A DNA stretch of 37,186 bases from Chara braunii (lineage: Eukaryota; Streptophyta; Charophyceae; Charales; Characeae). Under the pieces are notes generated by a model, which was not told the origin of the DNA, made no database searches, and saw only the letters and a list, made by a program, of their open reading frames with translations. The stretch is taken from the NCBI GenBank assembly GCA_003427395.1, contig BFEA01000132.1, positions 1,185,895 to 1,223,080 of the forward strand. The letters are read 5' to 3'. Each line of letters begins with the position of its first letter. Position 1 is the stretch's first letter. Made by a program: the position numbers and the translations under genes. Shown one piece after another: positions 1 through 9,968 of this stretch.

Positions 1-31
<31 letters not shown>
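1..31. repeat. (CA)n microsatellite
   Basis: Pure CA dinucleotide run at the window edge; its true length is unknown because the window starts inside it. Confidence 0.97.
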
Positions 32-33
<2 letters not shown>

Positions 34-100
34 CATGGGAACTTTCCTAAGCCTAAAGTAGATGGTAGGAAGCTTTCTCACTAGTAATGATCTCCCTATG

Positions 101-900
101 GGCCCATTTTTCACTCCCATGTGAATCGCCACTCCCCCCCTTGTGATTTAATGCATTTGAGTGAGTTCTACTCACTTTTTTCTCCCTTTCTCTCCACTTC
201 TTCACTTAGGAGCAAATCGCAACTCTTGTTTGTGTTTTCTCTAGTGTTTGGATGATGTTTCTCTCTTGTTTTGTCATATTCTTCACTCCCATATGAAGCG
301 CCATTTCCCCCCTTGTGGTTTCATGCATTTGAGTGAGTTCTACTCACTTTTCTCTCTCTTTCTCTCCACTTCTTCACTTAGGAGCAACTCGCATTGGATG
401 ATGTTTCTCTCTTGTTTTGTCCTATCTTTCACTCCCATATGAAGCGCCACTCCCGCCCTTGTGATTTCATGCATCTGAGGGAGTTCTACTCACTTTTCTC
501 TCCCTTTCTCTCCACTTCTTCACTTAGGAGCAAATTGCAACTCTTGTTTGTGTTTCGTCTAGTGTTTGGATGATGTTTCTCTCTTGTTTTGTCCTATTCT
601 TCACTCCCATGTGAAGCGCCACTTCCCCCCCTTTGAGATTTCATGCATTTGAGTAAGTTCTACTCACTTTTCTCCCCCTTTCTCTCCACTTCTTCACTTA
701 GGAGCAAATCATGACTCTTGTTTGTGTTTTCTCAAGTGTTTGGATGATGTTTCTCTCTTGCTTTGTCCTCTTCTTCACTCCCATGTTAAGCGTCACTTCC
801 CCTCTTGAGATTTCATGCATCTGTGGTGATTTTTACTCACTTTCTCTCTCTTCTCTCCATTTCTTCACTAGGGAGCAAATCGCAACCCTTGCCCATGCTT
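101..900. repeat. Tandem repeat block 1, about 172-bp unit
   Basis: The word TTCACTTAGGAGCAA (last copy slightly changed) recurs at about 201, 373, 519, 693 and 862, giving steps of 172, 146, 174 and 169 bases. The 146-base step is a unit with a roughly 26-base internal deletion. The unit is T/C-rich and includes TTGGATGATGTTTCTCTC and TTTCATGCATTTGAG. Short open frames through it are by-products of repetition and low stop density, not genes. Words shared with the next two blocks suggest one evolving satellite family. Confidence 0.9.
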
Positions 901-939
901 GTTCTAAGTGCTTTGATGATTCCCTTGGCCTACTTTACT

Positions 940-1500
940 CAAGTTTCTCACATGATGATGTTCCGTTGCATTCTTGGTTGCCCGCATGAGCTTCAAGCAA
1001 GTGTTTGAGCAAGTCTCACTCACGTGCACGGCTCATCTCTCACATAACGATGTTGCGTTGCATTTTTGGCTGTCCGCATGAGCTTCAAGCACGTGTTTGA
1101 GCAAGTCTCACTCACATGCATGGCTCAACTCTCACATGATGATGTTCCATTGCATTCTTGGTTGTCTTTATGAGCTTCAAGCATGTGTTTGAGCAAGTCT
1201 TGCTCACATGCATGGCTCAACTCTCACAAGATGATGTTCCATTGCATTCTTGGTTGCCTTCATGAGTGTCAAGCATGTGCTTGAGCAAGTCTGACTCACA
1301 TGCATGACTCATCTCCCACATGATGATGCCCATTGCATTCTTGGTTGCCCTCGGGAGCTTCAAACATGTGTTTGAGCAAGTCTCACTCACATGCATGGCT
1401 CATCCCTCACGTAATAATGTTCCCTTGCATTCTTGATTGCTTTCATGAGCTTCACGCATGTGTTTGAGCAAGTCTCACTCACATGCATGGCTCATCTCTC
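940..1500. repeat. Tandem repeat block 2, 91-bp unit (type 1)
   Basis: About six units, marked by CTCACATGATGATGTTCC-like words near 948, 1038, 1129, 1220, 1311 and 1402, with a 90-91 base step. Each unit also carries a GAGCAAGTCTCACTCACATGC-like segment. The period equals that of the next block but the sequence differs clearly, with a sharp change near 1500. Confidence 0.9.
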
Positions 1501-3440
1501 ATTGGGTAGTGTTCCGATTCCCACGTGGTTGTTCTTCTACTCATGTGCATGTGCTCTCACTAGTTTTATCCTCACTTTGTCAAGTTCATGCATTTGGTAG
1601 TGTTCCGATTCACACTTGGCTGTTCGTCCACTCATGTGCATGTGTTCTCACGAGTTCTATCCTCACTTTGTCAAATTTATGCATTTGGTAGTGTTCCGAT
1701 TTTCACTTGGTTGTTCTTTCGCTCATGTGCATGTGTTCTCACTAGTTTTACTCTCACTTTGTCAAGTTCATGCATTTGGTAGTGTTTCGATTCACACTTG
1801 GTTGTTCTTCCACTCATGTGCATGTGTTCTCACTAGTTCTACTCTCACTTTGTCAAGTTCATGCATTTGGTAGTGTTCCGATTCTCACTTGGCTGTTCTT
1901 CCACTCATGTGCATATGTTCTCACTAGTTCTACTCTCACTTTATCAAGTTCATGCACTTGGTAGTTGTTCCGATTCACACTTGGTTGTTCTTCCGCTCAT
2001 GTGCATGTGTTCTCACCAGTTCTTCTCTCACTTTGTCAAGTTCATGCATTTGGTAGTGTTCCGATTCACACTTGGTTGTTCTTCCACTCATGTGCATGTG
2101 TTCTCACTAGTTCTATCCTCACTTTGTCAAGTTCATCATTTGATAGTGTTCCGATTCACACTTGGCCGTTCTTCCACTCATGTGCATGTGTTCTCACTAG
2201 TTCTACTCTCACTTTGTCAAGTTCATGCATTTGGTAGTGTTCTGATTCTCGCTTGGCTATTCTTCCACTCATGTGCATGTGTTCTCACTAGTTCTACTCT
2301 CACTTTGTCAAGTTGATGCATTTGGTAGTGTTCCGATTCTCACTTGGCTGTTCTTCCACTCACGTGTATATGTTCTCACTAGTTCTACCCTCACTTTTTC
2401 AAGTTCATGCATTTGGTAGTGTTCCGATTCACACCTGGCTGTTCTTCCACTCATGTGCATGTGTTCTCACAAGTTTTATCCTCACTTTGTAAAGTTCATG
2501 CATTTGGTAGTGTTTCGATTCTCACTTGGCTGTTCTTCCACTCATGTGCATGTGTTCTCACTAGTTCTACTCTCACTTTCATGCATTTGGTAGTGTTCCG
2601 TTTCACACGTGGCTGTTCTACTAGTCATATACATGTGCTTTCGCAACTCACACACTCATTTTGTCAAGTTCATGCCTTTGGTAGTGTTCTGTTGCACACT
2701 TGGCTGTTCTACCACCCATATGCATGTGTTCTCACTAGTTTTACCCTCACTTTGTCAAGCTCATGCAGTTGGTAGTGTTCCGATTTACACTTAGTTGTTC
2801 TTCCACTCATGTGCATGTGTTCTCACTAGTTATACTCTCACTTTGTCAAGTTCATGCATTTGGTAGTGTTCCGTTTCACACTTGGCTGTTCTACTACTCA
2901 TATACATATGCTTTCGCTACTCACACACTCGTTTTGTCAAGTTCATGCCCTTGGTAGTGTTCCGTTTCACACTTGGCTGTTCTACCACCCATATGCATGT
3001 GTTCTCACTACTCGCACCCTCACTTTGTCAAGTTCATGTCTTTGGTAATGTTCCGTTTCACACTTGGCTGTTCTACCACTCATATGCATGTGTTCTCACT
3101 ACTCACACCCTCACTTTGTCAAGTTCATGCCTTTGGTAATGTTCCGTTTCACACTTGGCTGTTCTACCACTCATATGCATGTGTTCTCACTACTCACACC
3201 CTCACTTTGTCAAGTTCATGTCTTTGGTAATGTTATGGTTCTCACTTGGTTGTTCTACTACTCATATACATGTGCTTTCGATACTTACACTCTCATGTTG
3301 TCAAGATCATGCCTTTGGTAGTATTCCGTTTCACACTTGGCTGATCTACTACTCATGTGCATGTGCTTTCACTACTTACACTCTGATGTTGTCAAGTTAA
3401 TGCCTTTGGTAGTGTTCCATTTCGCACTTGGCTGTTGCTG
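1500..3440. repeat. Tandem repeat block 3, 91-bp unit (type 2), about 21 copies
   Basis: Regular 91-base period, e.g. the word TTCATGCATTTGGTAGTGTT recurs at exact 91-base steps across 1770-1861 and 2763-2854. From about 2590 a subtype appears, with CTACCACTCATATGCATG and CCTTTGGTAATGTTCC. Because 91 is 3x30+1, successive units are read in successive frames, which creates many overlapping 60-150 codon open frames with near-identical repeats. None has features of a gene. Confidence 0.95.
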
Positions 3441-3444
3441 TTGT

Positions 3445-3584
3445 GGGATGGGTTACCGGCATTTGGCTGCTAGTGCGGTGGGATGGGTGACCGACATTTA
3501 GCTGTTACTGCTGTGGGATGGGTGACCGGCATTTGGCTGCTACTGATGGGGGATGGGTGACCGGCGCTTGGCCGCTACTTCTGA
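3445..3584. repeat. 35-bp tandem repeat, 4 copies
   Basis: GGGATGGGTGACCGGCATTT-like words start at 3445, 3480, 3515 and 3550, exactly 35 bases apart. The last 91-bp unit runs into this block through TTGGCTGTTGCTG, and the 35-bp unit contains TTGGCTGCTACTG, so the short repeat may have been amplified from the end of the larger satellite. Confidence 0.93.
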
Positions 3585-3610
3585 AGGGTGGATTGATTAG
3601 GACTAGGAGC

Positions 3611-3775
3611 TCTTTCTCTCTCTCTCTCCCCCCCTCCCCCTTCTCCCTCTATCGATCCTTCTTTTTCTGTCCCCCCCCCCTGTCTCTTCCTCTCTTCCTC
3701 TCGCTCCCTCTCTCTCTCTCCCTCCCTCCCTCTCTCTCTCTTTCTTCATGTCCTTCCCTCTCTCTTTCTCTCCGT
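3611..3775. repeat. CT-rich polypyrimidine tract
   Basis: About 165 bases almost entirely C and T, low-complexity. It separates the satellite array from the retroelement leader. I see no gene in it. Confidence 0.9.
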
Positions 3776-4742
3776 TCCCGCTCTTCGCCCTACCCTCTCC
3801 CCCCTTCCACCACTTGGCGTATAACTAACCCTTCCCACTCGCTTGTTACATTGCCAGGGGACGAACGGTGAAAAAAATTTGTCCTCACTTGGCGGAGAAA
3901 GTGGGCAAGGGAAGGGTTGTCGGTCCCTTGTGCCGCCAAGAAGGAAAAGGAAGAGACACGTGAGCAATTGAGAGGAGTCAAGTCCGGGAAAAAGGACTAG
4001 ACCAAGTTGGTACTTAAAGCAAGGTCAGTTTGACTCAACCATTTCCCCGACTGCATGACTATGAGAAGAGGATGGACAGATTGAGAAAAGGAAGGAGAAT
4101 AAAGAGAAGTCAAAGAAAAAGAAACTTAGGCATGCGGGAAGGGCTGTGTTGACCCCAATGGGGGATTGTATCGGTCTTTGTCTTTGTGTGGGATTGTGCA
4201 GGTGAGTAAAGTCTTGGGATGCCTTGAGCGGGACCAAGCCGGGAGAAACCGGCCAGCAAAGGAAAAGGGAAGAGGGGGCAGAGGGGCTACGGGACCCTTA
4301 GTGTAAAATCGACCCACGAAAGAGATCGTTGTGCATGAGATTTGGATGGGTGAATGAAAGAAAGGAGTGGGACTGCTGATCGGACTGTGAAGTGGCATGT
4401 GCTTGCATATGAGGGCCCCGAAAAGACTAAGGGGGTTTGCTCCCATAACGATGGATGGAATGTATGTGACACGAGGAGTGCGTAGCGGCGAGGGGGAAGA
4501 CGACATTGCCACACCCCGATGATGTCGTAGGATTGTTGTACTTAGGGAAATGGTGTGTGGCCTAAGGATGACGCTTAGTCTGCACACAACAGAAGAAGAA
4601 CTTTCAAAGAACCCCTGGACTGCCTGCGTATCGGAAGGAGCTTTTCCCTGAAAACACAACCAAGAACCAAAACAAAATCAGCGTTTCCGGGATGACCAGC
4701 GAGACTGCCACCCGGCGCGAGGGCTGAGCTACATCCCCAATG
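3776..4742. other. Non-coding stretch; possible retroelement 5' leader
   Basis: There is no recognisable protein on either strand. A 177-codon open frame on the minus strand (4126-4659) is Ser/Pro-rich and resembles no family I know. The stretch is purine-rich and contains the splice-donor-like site at 4201/4202. It could include LTR or leader sequence of the gypsy unit, but I found no matching LTR copy downstream, so the boundary is unknown. Confidence 0.35.
4196..4209 (+). promoter_or_regulatory. Strong splice-donor-like site (GCAG^GTGAGTAAAG)
   Basis: The bases around 4201/4202 match the consensus 5' splice site (MAG^GTRAGT) very well. It lies upstream of all the gypsy-unit ORFs, where a common leader exon would end. 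That it is used, and that it belongs to the same element, is inference. Confidence 0.45.
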
Positions 4743-4828
4743 TCAAAGCTCTCTTGCTCGATGGCCCGCCCCCATCCATCTCAAAGCTCTCTCGCTCGAT
4801 GACCCGCCCCCATCCATCTCAAAGCACT
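4743..4828. repeat. 38-bp tandem repeat, 2.3 copies
   Basis: TCAAAGCTCT starts at 4743 and 4781, with a third partial start at 4819. The unit includes CTCGATGACCCGCCCCCATC. Confidence 0.9.
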
Positions 4829-4832
4829 AGGT

Positions 4833-4978
4833 GGGGGTGACCCTGGGACAAAAGCCCCGCGCCCTGAGCATGAGCGTGGGTGGGCCAAGCCAACTGGGAC
4901 CCGCAGGGGGTGACCCTGGGACAAAAGCCCGCGCCCTGAGCATGAGCGTGGGCGGGCCGAGCCAACTGGGACCCGCAG
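4833..4978. repeat. 73-bp tandem duplication
   Basis: GGGGGTGACCCTGGGACAAA starts at 4833 and again at 4906. The copies differ by a one-base length change and a few substitutions. The open frame across both copies simply reads the duplication twice. Confidence 0.92.
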
Positions 4979-6764
4979 TGGGGTCGACCAAGGCTCGAAA
5001 ATCTTCCGGGGTTTGGCCCTACAAAAATGGTGGAGGTGTCGGGTAGTGGGTTAAACTGACCCTTGCGATTTCGAGGAGGGGCGCCCTACGCAAGACCGTG
5101 TACACAATTAAAGATAAGGAAATTGGACTTGTGTTTGCTCTTTCCCTTGAGAGAATCAAATTTGAGAGTGGCTGGGCGCAGGGCATGGCCAGACCTGGAG
5201 GTATAATATGCATGCTACGCACTTGATCAGCTTACTCCTTTTGTGGAGTAGCTCTAGCCCCCCTCCGGTGCTCGTGTTCGCCAGTCCGGAGAAGCCTCGG
5301 GCGAGTCGCAGGTCGACCCTTCCTCTTCGTATGAAAGAAGGGTTCCGGTTACCTGGCAAGCGGTTGGTGCTTCGGCTTCGGCCGAGGTCCAATGAAAATC
5401 CCGCGGCGGAGTGATCCGACCGGCTGGGTGCCTTTCTTCTTTCTTTTTCTGAGCCCAGCGGGCTCATGCACTAAACACTTAAAGTGCTTGAAGGAACCTA
5501 CATGAACACAATTGGTCATCAAGAAGGAACAATCCCACCCTATGAAAAGGACAGACAAATGAAGATATAGGGAATGAAGGGAGTTGCTAGACTCCTAAGA
5601 AAACTAGCTCACCCTGGAAGATGCTCACGAGAAGGAACCAACCACTGTGTATGGAAGTAAGGGGAGTGACACTCACTGTCCCGAGAGAAAAATTGTGAGG
5701 CATGGGTAGGAAGCGCTGGGTGCACCAAGGGAAAGGCACTTGTACTATGTGTGTCCCACTTGGGACTTGTGATTCGCATGAAGGGAATGGAGCGTCTTGC
5801 CTGTCGGAAGGAAAGGATGGGTCTGCACCAGCTGGTGCGGGATTGTGAAACGTCGTTCTTTTGCAGTGTCGCCGGGTCTCATATGCGGGGGTCGGACCAC
5901 CGAGCTGTAAGACAGGAGTTGGTCTCGCCGGTTGACTAGTAGCACTCTCTCCCGGGCGGACCGAGCATGGCTCGACACCTTGCCCAAGCGGGATGCGAAA
6001 CGTCTCCTCAGGCGGGGCTTTAGCTGGTCGGCTGGCGGAGGGGGACCACTGCGTGTGAGGCAAGGAGGGAGCCTCGGAGACGATTAGTAGCTTCCCGTAG
6101 TACGGTTTGGGAAAGGCTGATTCTTATCGGACCGGTGAAAGTGAATGCCCAGACGGCTGACTTCTGCTCCTAGCGGGGTGCGTGGGGTGATTCCCGGTAA
6201 GAGTGGCAAAATGGGATGGGGTATTTTAGGCGAATGGAGAGGGGTAACACCTTGTGCCGGAGCCTGGGTACCGCGCTCGCGCTGGTTGAGCTGCGCTTGA
6301 GGTATGGGATAAAACTCTACCAAAAGTACCAGCGGAGAGACCATATTGGGGTAGGCTGGTGAGGAGATGACCGGTCCGTATGTGAGATTGCCTGGATTTT
6401 TTTTTTGTGTATTCCTCCTCTGTAAAGGTTGACTGAGGTCTGAACTGTTGAACGGGGTATGATTCTAGTCTACATGAGTGAGAGATGATTGAAAGGAAGG
6501 AGGATAGGAGGATAGGAGTCAGCTTGCAATGGAACCAAGAAAAGGAATGTAGGATGTGAGGGTCGACCGAGGGTACTATGGAGGGGTGGTACTTAGGAAT
6601 GGGAAGGGAGAGTAGGGAGACCCGAATGAGGGGTCTGAAATAATTCTCGTCTAGGACATGGGTTGACCTGACCGGAAGGGCCGTTGGGTGCTCTCTTATG
6701 GAAACAGGAATCGGGTGCTGGGAAAACAAGATGGTGCGGTGGTTGTCATCCCCAATCTATTCCA
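4979..6764. other. Long non-coding stretch upstream of the ORF cassette
   Basis: About 1.8 kb without a convincing gene. Open frames on both strands are short and lack domain signatures. It contains one splice-acceptor-like site ending at 5866 (TCTTTTGCAG) and ends at another at 6765. It is most simply read as leader or intron of the gypsy-type unit. Confidence 0.35.
5853..5866 (+). promoter_or_regulatory. Splice-acceptor-like site
   Basis: GTCGTTCTTTTGCAG: a pyrimidine tract followed by CAG. No clear ORF starts close downstream. Predicted from sequence only. Confidence 0.3.
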
Positions 6765-6765
6765 G
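6743..6765 (+). promoter_or_regulatory. Splice-acceptor-like site upstream of copy A
   Basis: A pyrimidine-rich run ending in CTATTCCAG lies about 60 bases before the first ATG of accessory ORF copy A. It is one of several such sites before ORFs in this unit. Confidence 0.35.
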
Positions 6766-6824
6766 CGGCCCGAAAATGCCGGTAGATGTAAAGGACGGGA
6801 TATCGGTCGTCCTCCCGAACGTGG

Positions 6825-7526
6825 ATGGATCTAGAACCGGCCTACCAAACTGTAATGTTGGACGAGGAAGACGTGTTCCTTTGGATCAAAACGATATGGA
6901 CTAAAGTCAGTTTGACAAGGTTGTCACCAAGCTTAATGGATTTGGAGTTCCGAGGGACAGTGGAAGCCCAAGGATGGGTCAACTTGTCGCAGGGTGGGGA
7001 GAATGCTATGGTCATAGACTTGGTACTAGGGACCGCGTTAGACGAGTTGTTTAGGAAGGCAGAAAGGGAGGTTGTATGGGCCGCGTGTCAACGGGCGGAG
7101 ATGGAAATGGAAAGGGTAGATGTGCGAGTGGAAGTCGGGGATACGGGGAGTGTGAGGCGGCCCGTCAGAACAATGAGATGTGTACTGCCTCCTTTTTTGG
7201 TGGATGCGGTCTTCGGAACCCGGAGCAGGCTAGTGCTGATATGCTAGTCCATGATGAACCTCGGGCTATACCAATGCGTCAGGCATGACTTCTTCTGGCT
7301 GTCAGTAGAAATGGGGCCTTTTAAAGGAAACTGGGCAAAGGAACTGGCCGAGGTGCTGAATTGCCTTAGCGTAAACAATGTCTTTGTCCTTAGCCCAGTG
7401 CATTGGGGAATAGTCTACAGAAATGTGGCAGTAGGGGAGACATTCCTGGAAGGGGTGAGGGAATTGTTCTACGACGAAGAAGACGACTTCAGTGACGAGA
7501 ACGAGAGGGATGAAGTAGAGGACTGA
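6825..7526 (+). pseudogene. Accessory ORF copy A, unrecognised repeated-domain protein
   Basis: A frame of about 234 codons broken by one in-frame TAG at 7245-7247. The frame is identical before and after the stop, so a point mutation is the simplest cause. I do not recognise the family. It is homologous to copies B and C along its length. Shared blocks are G-T-V..G-W near residue 50, RVEVG near 105, a P-F-L-V-D-A-V-F-G segment near 130, the core SVEMGPFKGNWAKEL near 165, and a C-terminal VGETFLEGVRELF followed by an acidic tail. No signal peptide, membrane segment or catalytic motif is evident. The start at 6825 gives a length matching copies B and C; the frame stays open upstream to a TAA at 6789. 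Confidence 0.6.
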
Positions 7527-7565
7527 GATTTCTGAGGTGGGGGACTTATTTAGGGAAGTTGAGTG

Positions 7566-7581
7566 GCCTGGCGCTGTGCAG
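7566..7581 (+). promoter_or_regulatory. Splice-acceptor-like site upstream of copy B
   Basis: CTGGCGCTGTGCAG, about 37 bases before the copy B ORF. The pyrimidine tract is weak. Confidence 0.25.
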
Positions 7582-7617
7582 GGAAGAAAACGATGGCTAG
7601 AGAATAGTTGTTGATGG

Positions 7618-8350
7618 ATGATGGACTGCACCTTCAAAGGATGGGAACCAAGGCGACTCAAAGGGGGGGTAAAAATGCCTATACCAGCGGGAAATGAATG
7701 GAGAGGAACCACGTGTGACTGGGTTGGATTTGAAGTTATCCCGGGACTATCGTACGTCTGGATAGAACGGACCTGGAACTCAATAAAGGAAGAGGAAGGT
7801 TGGGACGAGATAGCGGAAGGCAAAGTGGAATCAGTCGGAACGGTCGTTCTTTCCGAGAAAGGATGACACTTATTCTGCACTATGATAGCAACGGGACAGG
7901 ATCCCATGTGGCTTCTGGGGGATGCGGAGGCGTGGACCCGAGGGCAAGAGGTTCGCGAACGAAGGATGGGATGAGGTCAGTAGTAAGGTTGTGATGGGAG
8001 GATGGAAGGAACTCGAGCCTCCCAGCCTGCGAACAATAGCTTGGGTGCCCGAGTTCGTGGCCAAGTGGTTGGGGGGTTTCCATCACATTCTAAAAGTGAC
8101 AGACTCCATGAAGGGGACGCATATAGAGTGTGCCTGGCTGACTGAGGAATTTTATAGGACCTCGTTGAAGTACGGGCCCTTCTACGGTGATAAAGCCTGG
8201 GAGGTTATCACCGTCCTGAGAATAGGTAAGTATGATCACCTAGAGGTTGACGCGCCAACCTGGGACGCCATAGTTAGCAGGGAAGAGGTGGCCGCTCCAT
8301 CCTATGTGGATGATGTTTTCAAACTGTTTGAAGTAATATGGTTCGATTAG
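7618..8350 (+). pseudogene. Accessory ORF copy B, same family, frameshifted
   Basis: Reads in frame 1 from ATG 7618, through an in-frame TGA at 7864-7866, then shifts to frame 2 near 7970 and runs to the stop at 8348-8350. Joined conceptually it is about 244 codons, like A and C. The TGA falls exactly where A and C have the conserved Trp of a Gly-Trp pair, so TGG to TGA is the likely change. Recognisable blocks are GTVVLSEKG before the stop, MGGWKEL with a following PEF segment, the core SLKYGPFYGDKAWEV, and a C-terminal PSYVDDVFKLFE. It is the most diverged of the three. Function unknown. Confidence 0.6.
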
Positions 8351-8784
8351 AAGGTCGGAAAGTCGGACGTCGTAGGGAAGTCAAAGTGTGGGGGGAGGAT
8401 GCATGTAAACTAGGGGGTAACATAAGATAGGGAGCGTGCACATTAGTTTAGCAGGGCGTGTAGGGCGGTTGAAATGGGAAGAGTTTTCTGACTACTAGGG
8501 GCGCAATTGCGGATTGCGGGCAGGGAAGCAAGACGAGAAAAGCAATTTGAGAAGGCCAAAGGAGGACGGTCCCGGAAGGCCGGCCGTTGGGGATCGAACC
8601 GTTGAGAAAAGAAGAATTAGGACATAAAAGGAGAAGGGCGGTAGACGAGCAGTTGCTGAAGAACAGGCTGTAATCCTCTCTGTTTGGGCTATGCAGGAAA
8701 TCACCGATCAACGATGGAGGCGAGACGCGTTCGAACAACACGCCAGCCCCGGTACCCCGGACTGCCCTAGAATAACGGCAGAGG
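8351..8784. other. Spacer between copies B and C
   Basis: 434 bases with no supported gene. Its main feature is a good splice-acceptor-like site ending at 8696. Confidence 0.5.
8673..8696 (+). promoter_or_regulatory. Splice-acceptor-like site upstream of copy C
   Basis: CCTCTCTGTTTGGGCTATGCAG: a pyrimidine-rich run ending in CAG, about 89 bases before the copy C start codon. Confidence 0.4.
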
Positions 8785-9504
8785 ATGGGAAGTGTCCCTC
8801 CCGTCGAGTTTCGAATTCCGGGGAATCGACATGGAATGGCGGGCCGTGACCTTGGGGAGGGAGAACGCCTTTACATGGTGGAATGTTTGTGGACCAGGAT
8901 GCAATTTAACAGAGGAACTGGGGATGACCTGTACTCCAGTTTGGAAGTAACCGGGACCTTGTACCTACCCGAAATTGGTTGGCACTCGCTGGGAGTGGGA
9001 ATAGCACAAGGTCATGAGTTGGCCCCGGTCTTTCGGAGGGCCGCCCGGGTATTGACACGAATAGGTCAATCGGTCAGGGGCAGGAGGAATATGGGCTTAC
9101 GGACCAGGGTGGAAGTAGGGAGCTGGCGGGAGTTTAGCGCACCGGCAACCCTGCTAAGATGTCGGGTCCCCCGATTCATGATAGACCTCATCTTCGGGAG
9201 CCTCGCAAGGGCGCGGGATCTGGCGGACTCGGTAATAGTCTGGGTAGATCACTTCCCGCCTCAAGCCTTCAGGATGTTCTATGACATCTCTGTGGAGCAC
9301 GGGCCGTTCTGGGGGAACCGGGCCCAGGAGCTGCTAGAGGTCATCAATATTCTGATATTTGGGTTGCCGCGGTTAGCCTGCGAGGAATACAAGCACATAA
9401 TTCGGAGAGAGATCGAGGTGGGAGAAAGCTATCTAGCAGGGGTGACTCAACTATTCGAGGAACCTACTGAACCGGAAGGGCCACGGGGACGAGAGCTGGA
9501 CTAG
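8785..9504 (+). CDS. Accessory ORF copy C, intact member of the repeated family
   Basis: An uninterrupted 239-codon ORF and the best-preserved of the three homologous frames. An in-frame TAA at 8773 and the length match to A and B favour ATG 8785; ATG 8836 is an alternative. Conserved blocks in order are L-E-V-T-G-T-L..G-W (about residues 52-66), RVEVGSW (about 110), RVPRFMIDLIFG (about 129-140), SVEHGPFWGNRAQELLEV (about 171-188) and EVGESYLAGVTQLFEE (about 211-226). The tail is Pro/Glu-rich. No membrane segment, zinc ligands or nuclease motif is visible. It lies upstream of gag on the same strand. Family and function are unknown; a retroelement accessory protein or a captured host gene are both possible. 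Confidence 0.65.
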   Translation: MGSVPPVEFRIPGNRHGMAGRDLGEGERLYMVECLWTRMQFNRGTGDDLYSSLEVTGTLYLPEIGWHSLGVGIAQGHELAPVFRRAARVLTRIGQSVRGRRNMGLRTRVEVGSWREFSAPATLLRCRVPRFMIDLIFGSLARARDLADSVIVWVDHFPPQAFRMFYDISVEHGPFWGNRAQELLEVINILIFGLPRLACEEYKHIIRREIEVGESYLAGVTQLFEEPTEPEGPRGRELD

Positions 9505-9968
9505 CACCAGGGAGCAAGCCGGTATGGTAAATAAGGTATATTCCATTACTTATAGGGGCTCACCGATGGGGATAGGGAAGGACCGTCGGACCCGGACAAT
9601 CAAAAACTCGCTGCGGAATAGGGAAGGGATGGATCCACGATAATTGCCACAGCCAGAAAAGATGAAAGTAATATTGACCATGGGCCCTTCCTGATGGAAT
9701 GCCCAACTGGAACTCCGACGCGCCGAACCCGGCGGACTGGGACGCTCTAAACGAGCCTGTCATAAGGGGGACTAAGTCCTGCTCCTGAGCTCGATAAGGA
9801 AGTAGGGCCGGCCACGGTTTTTTTTTCAGGAAACAATCGGAGGACAGAAGTGGGGAGGGGGCTGCCTTTTGAATAAGACAAATCGAAAGGACTAAAACCT
9901 AGGGAGCCTAAATGCCTCGGGCTGCCTGTGTTCCGGGGAATCCTCTGGTTTGTGCAGATGTAGGCAAA
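9505..9968. other. Spacer between copy C and gag
   Basis: 464 bases without a supported gene, ending just after a splice-acceptor-like site (TCCTCTGGTTTGTGCAG, last G at 9957), twelve bases before the proposed gag start codon. Confidence 0.45.

Noticed and set aside
1458-3400. Many overlapping 60-150 codon open frames with repeated FTLGCSSTHVHVFS-like peptides
   Set aside because: They are the 91-bp satellite read in rotating frames; no single start or stable frame, and near-identical peptides appear in all three frames.
4126-4659. 177-codon minus-strand ORF
   Set aside because: Ser/Pro-rich composition follows from the purine-rich opposite strand; no domain and no neighbouring coding signal.
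6825-9504. Conserved Gly-Trp pair in the accessory ORFs as an Argonaute hook
   Set aside because: There is only one aligned GW per protein, in what looks like a structured block; Argonaute hooks usually have several GW in disordered sequence.
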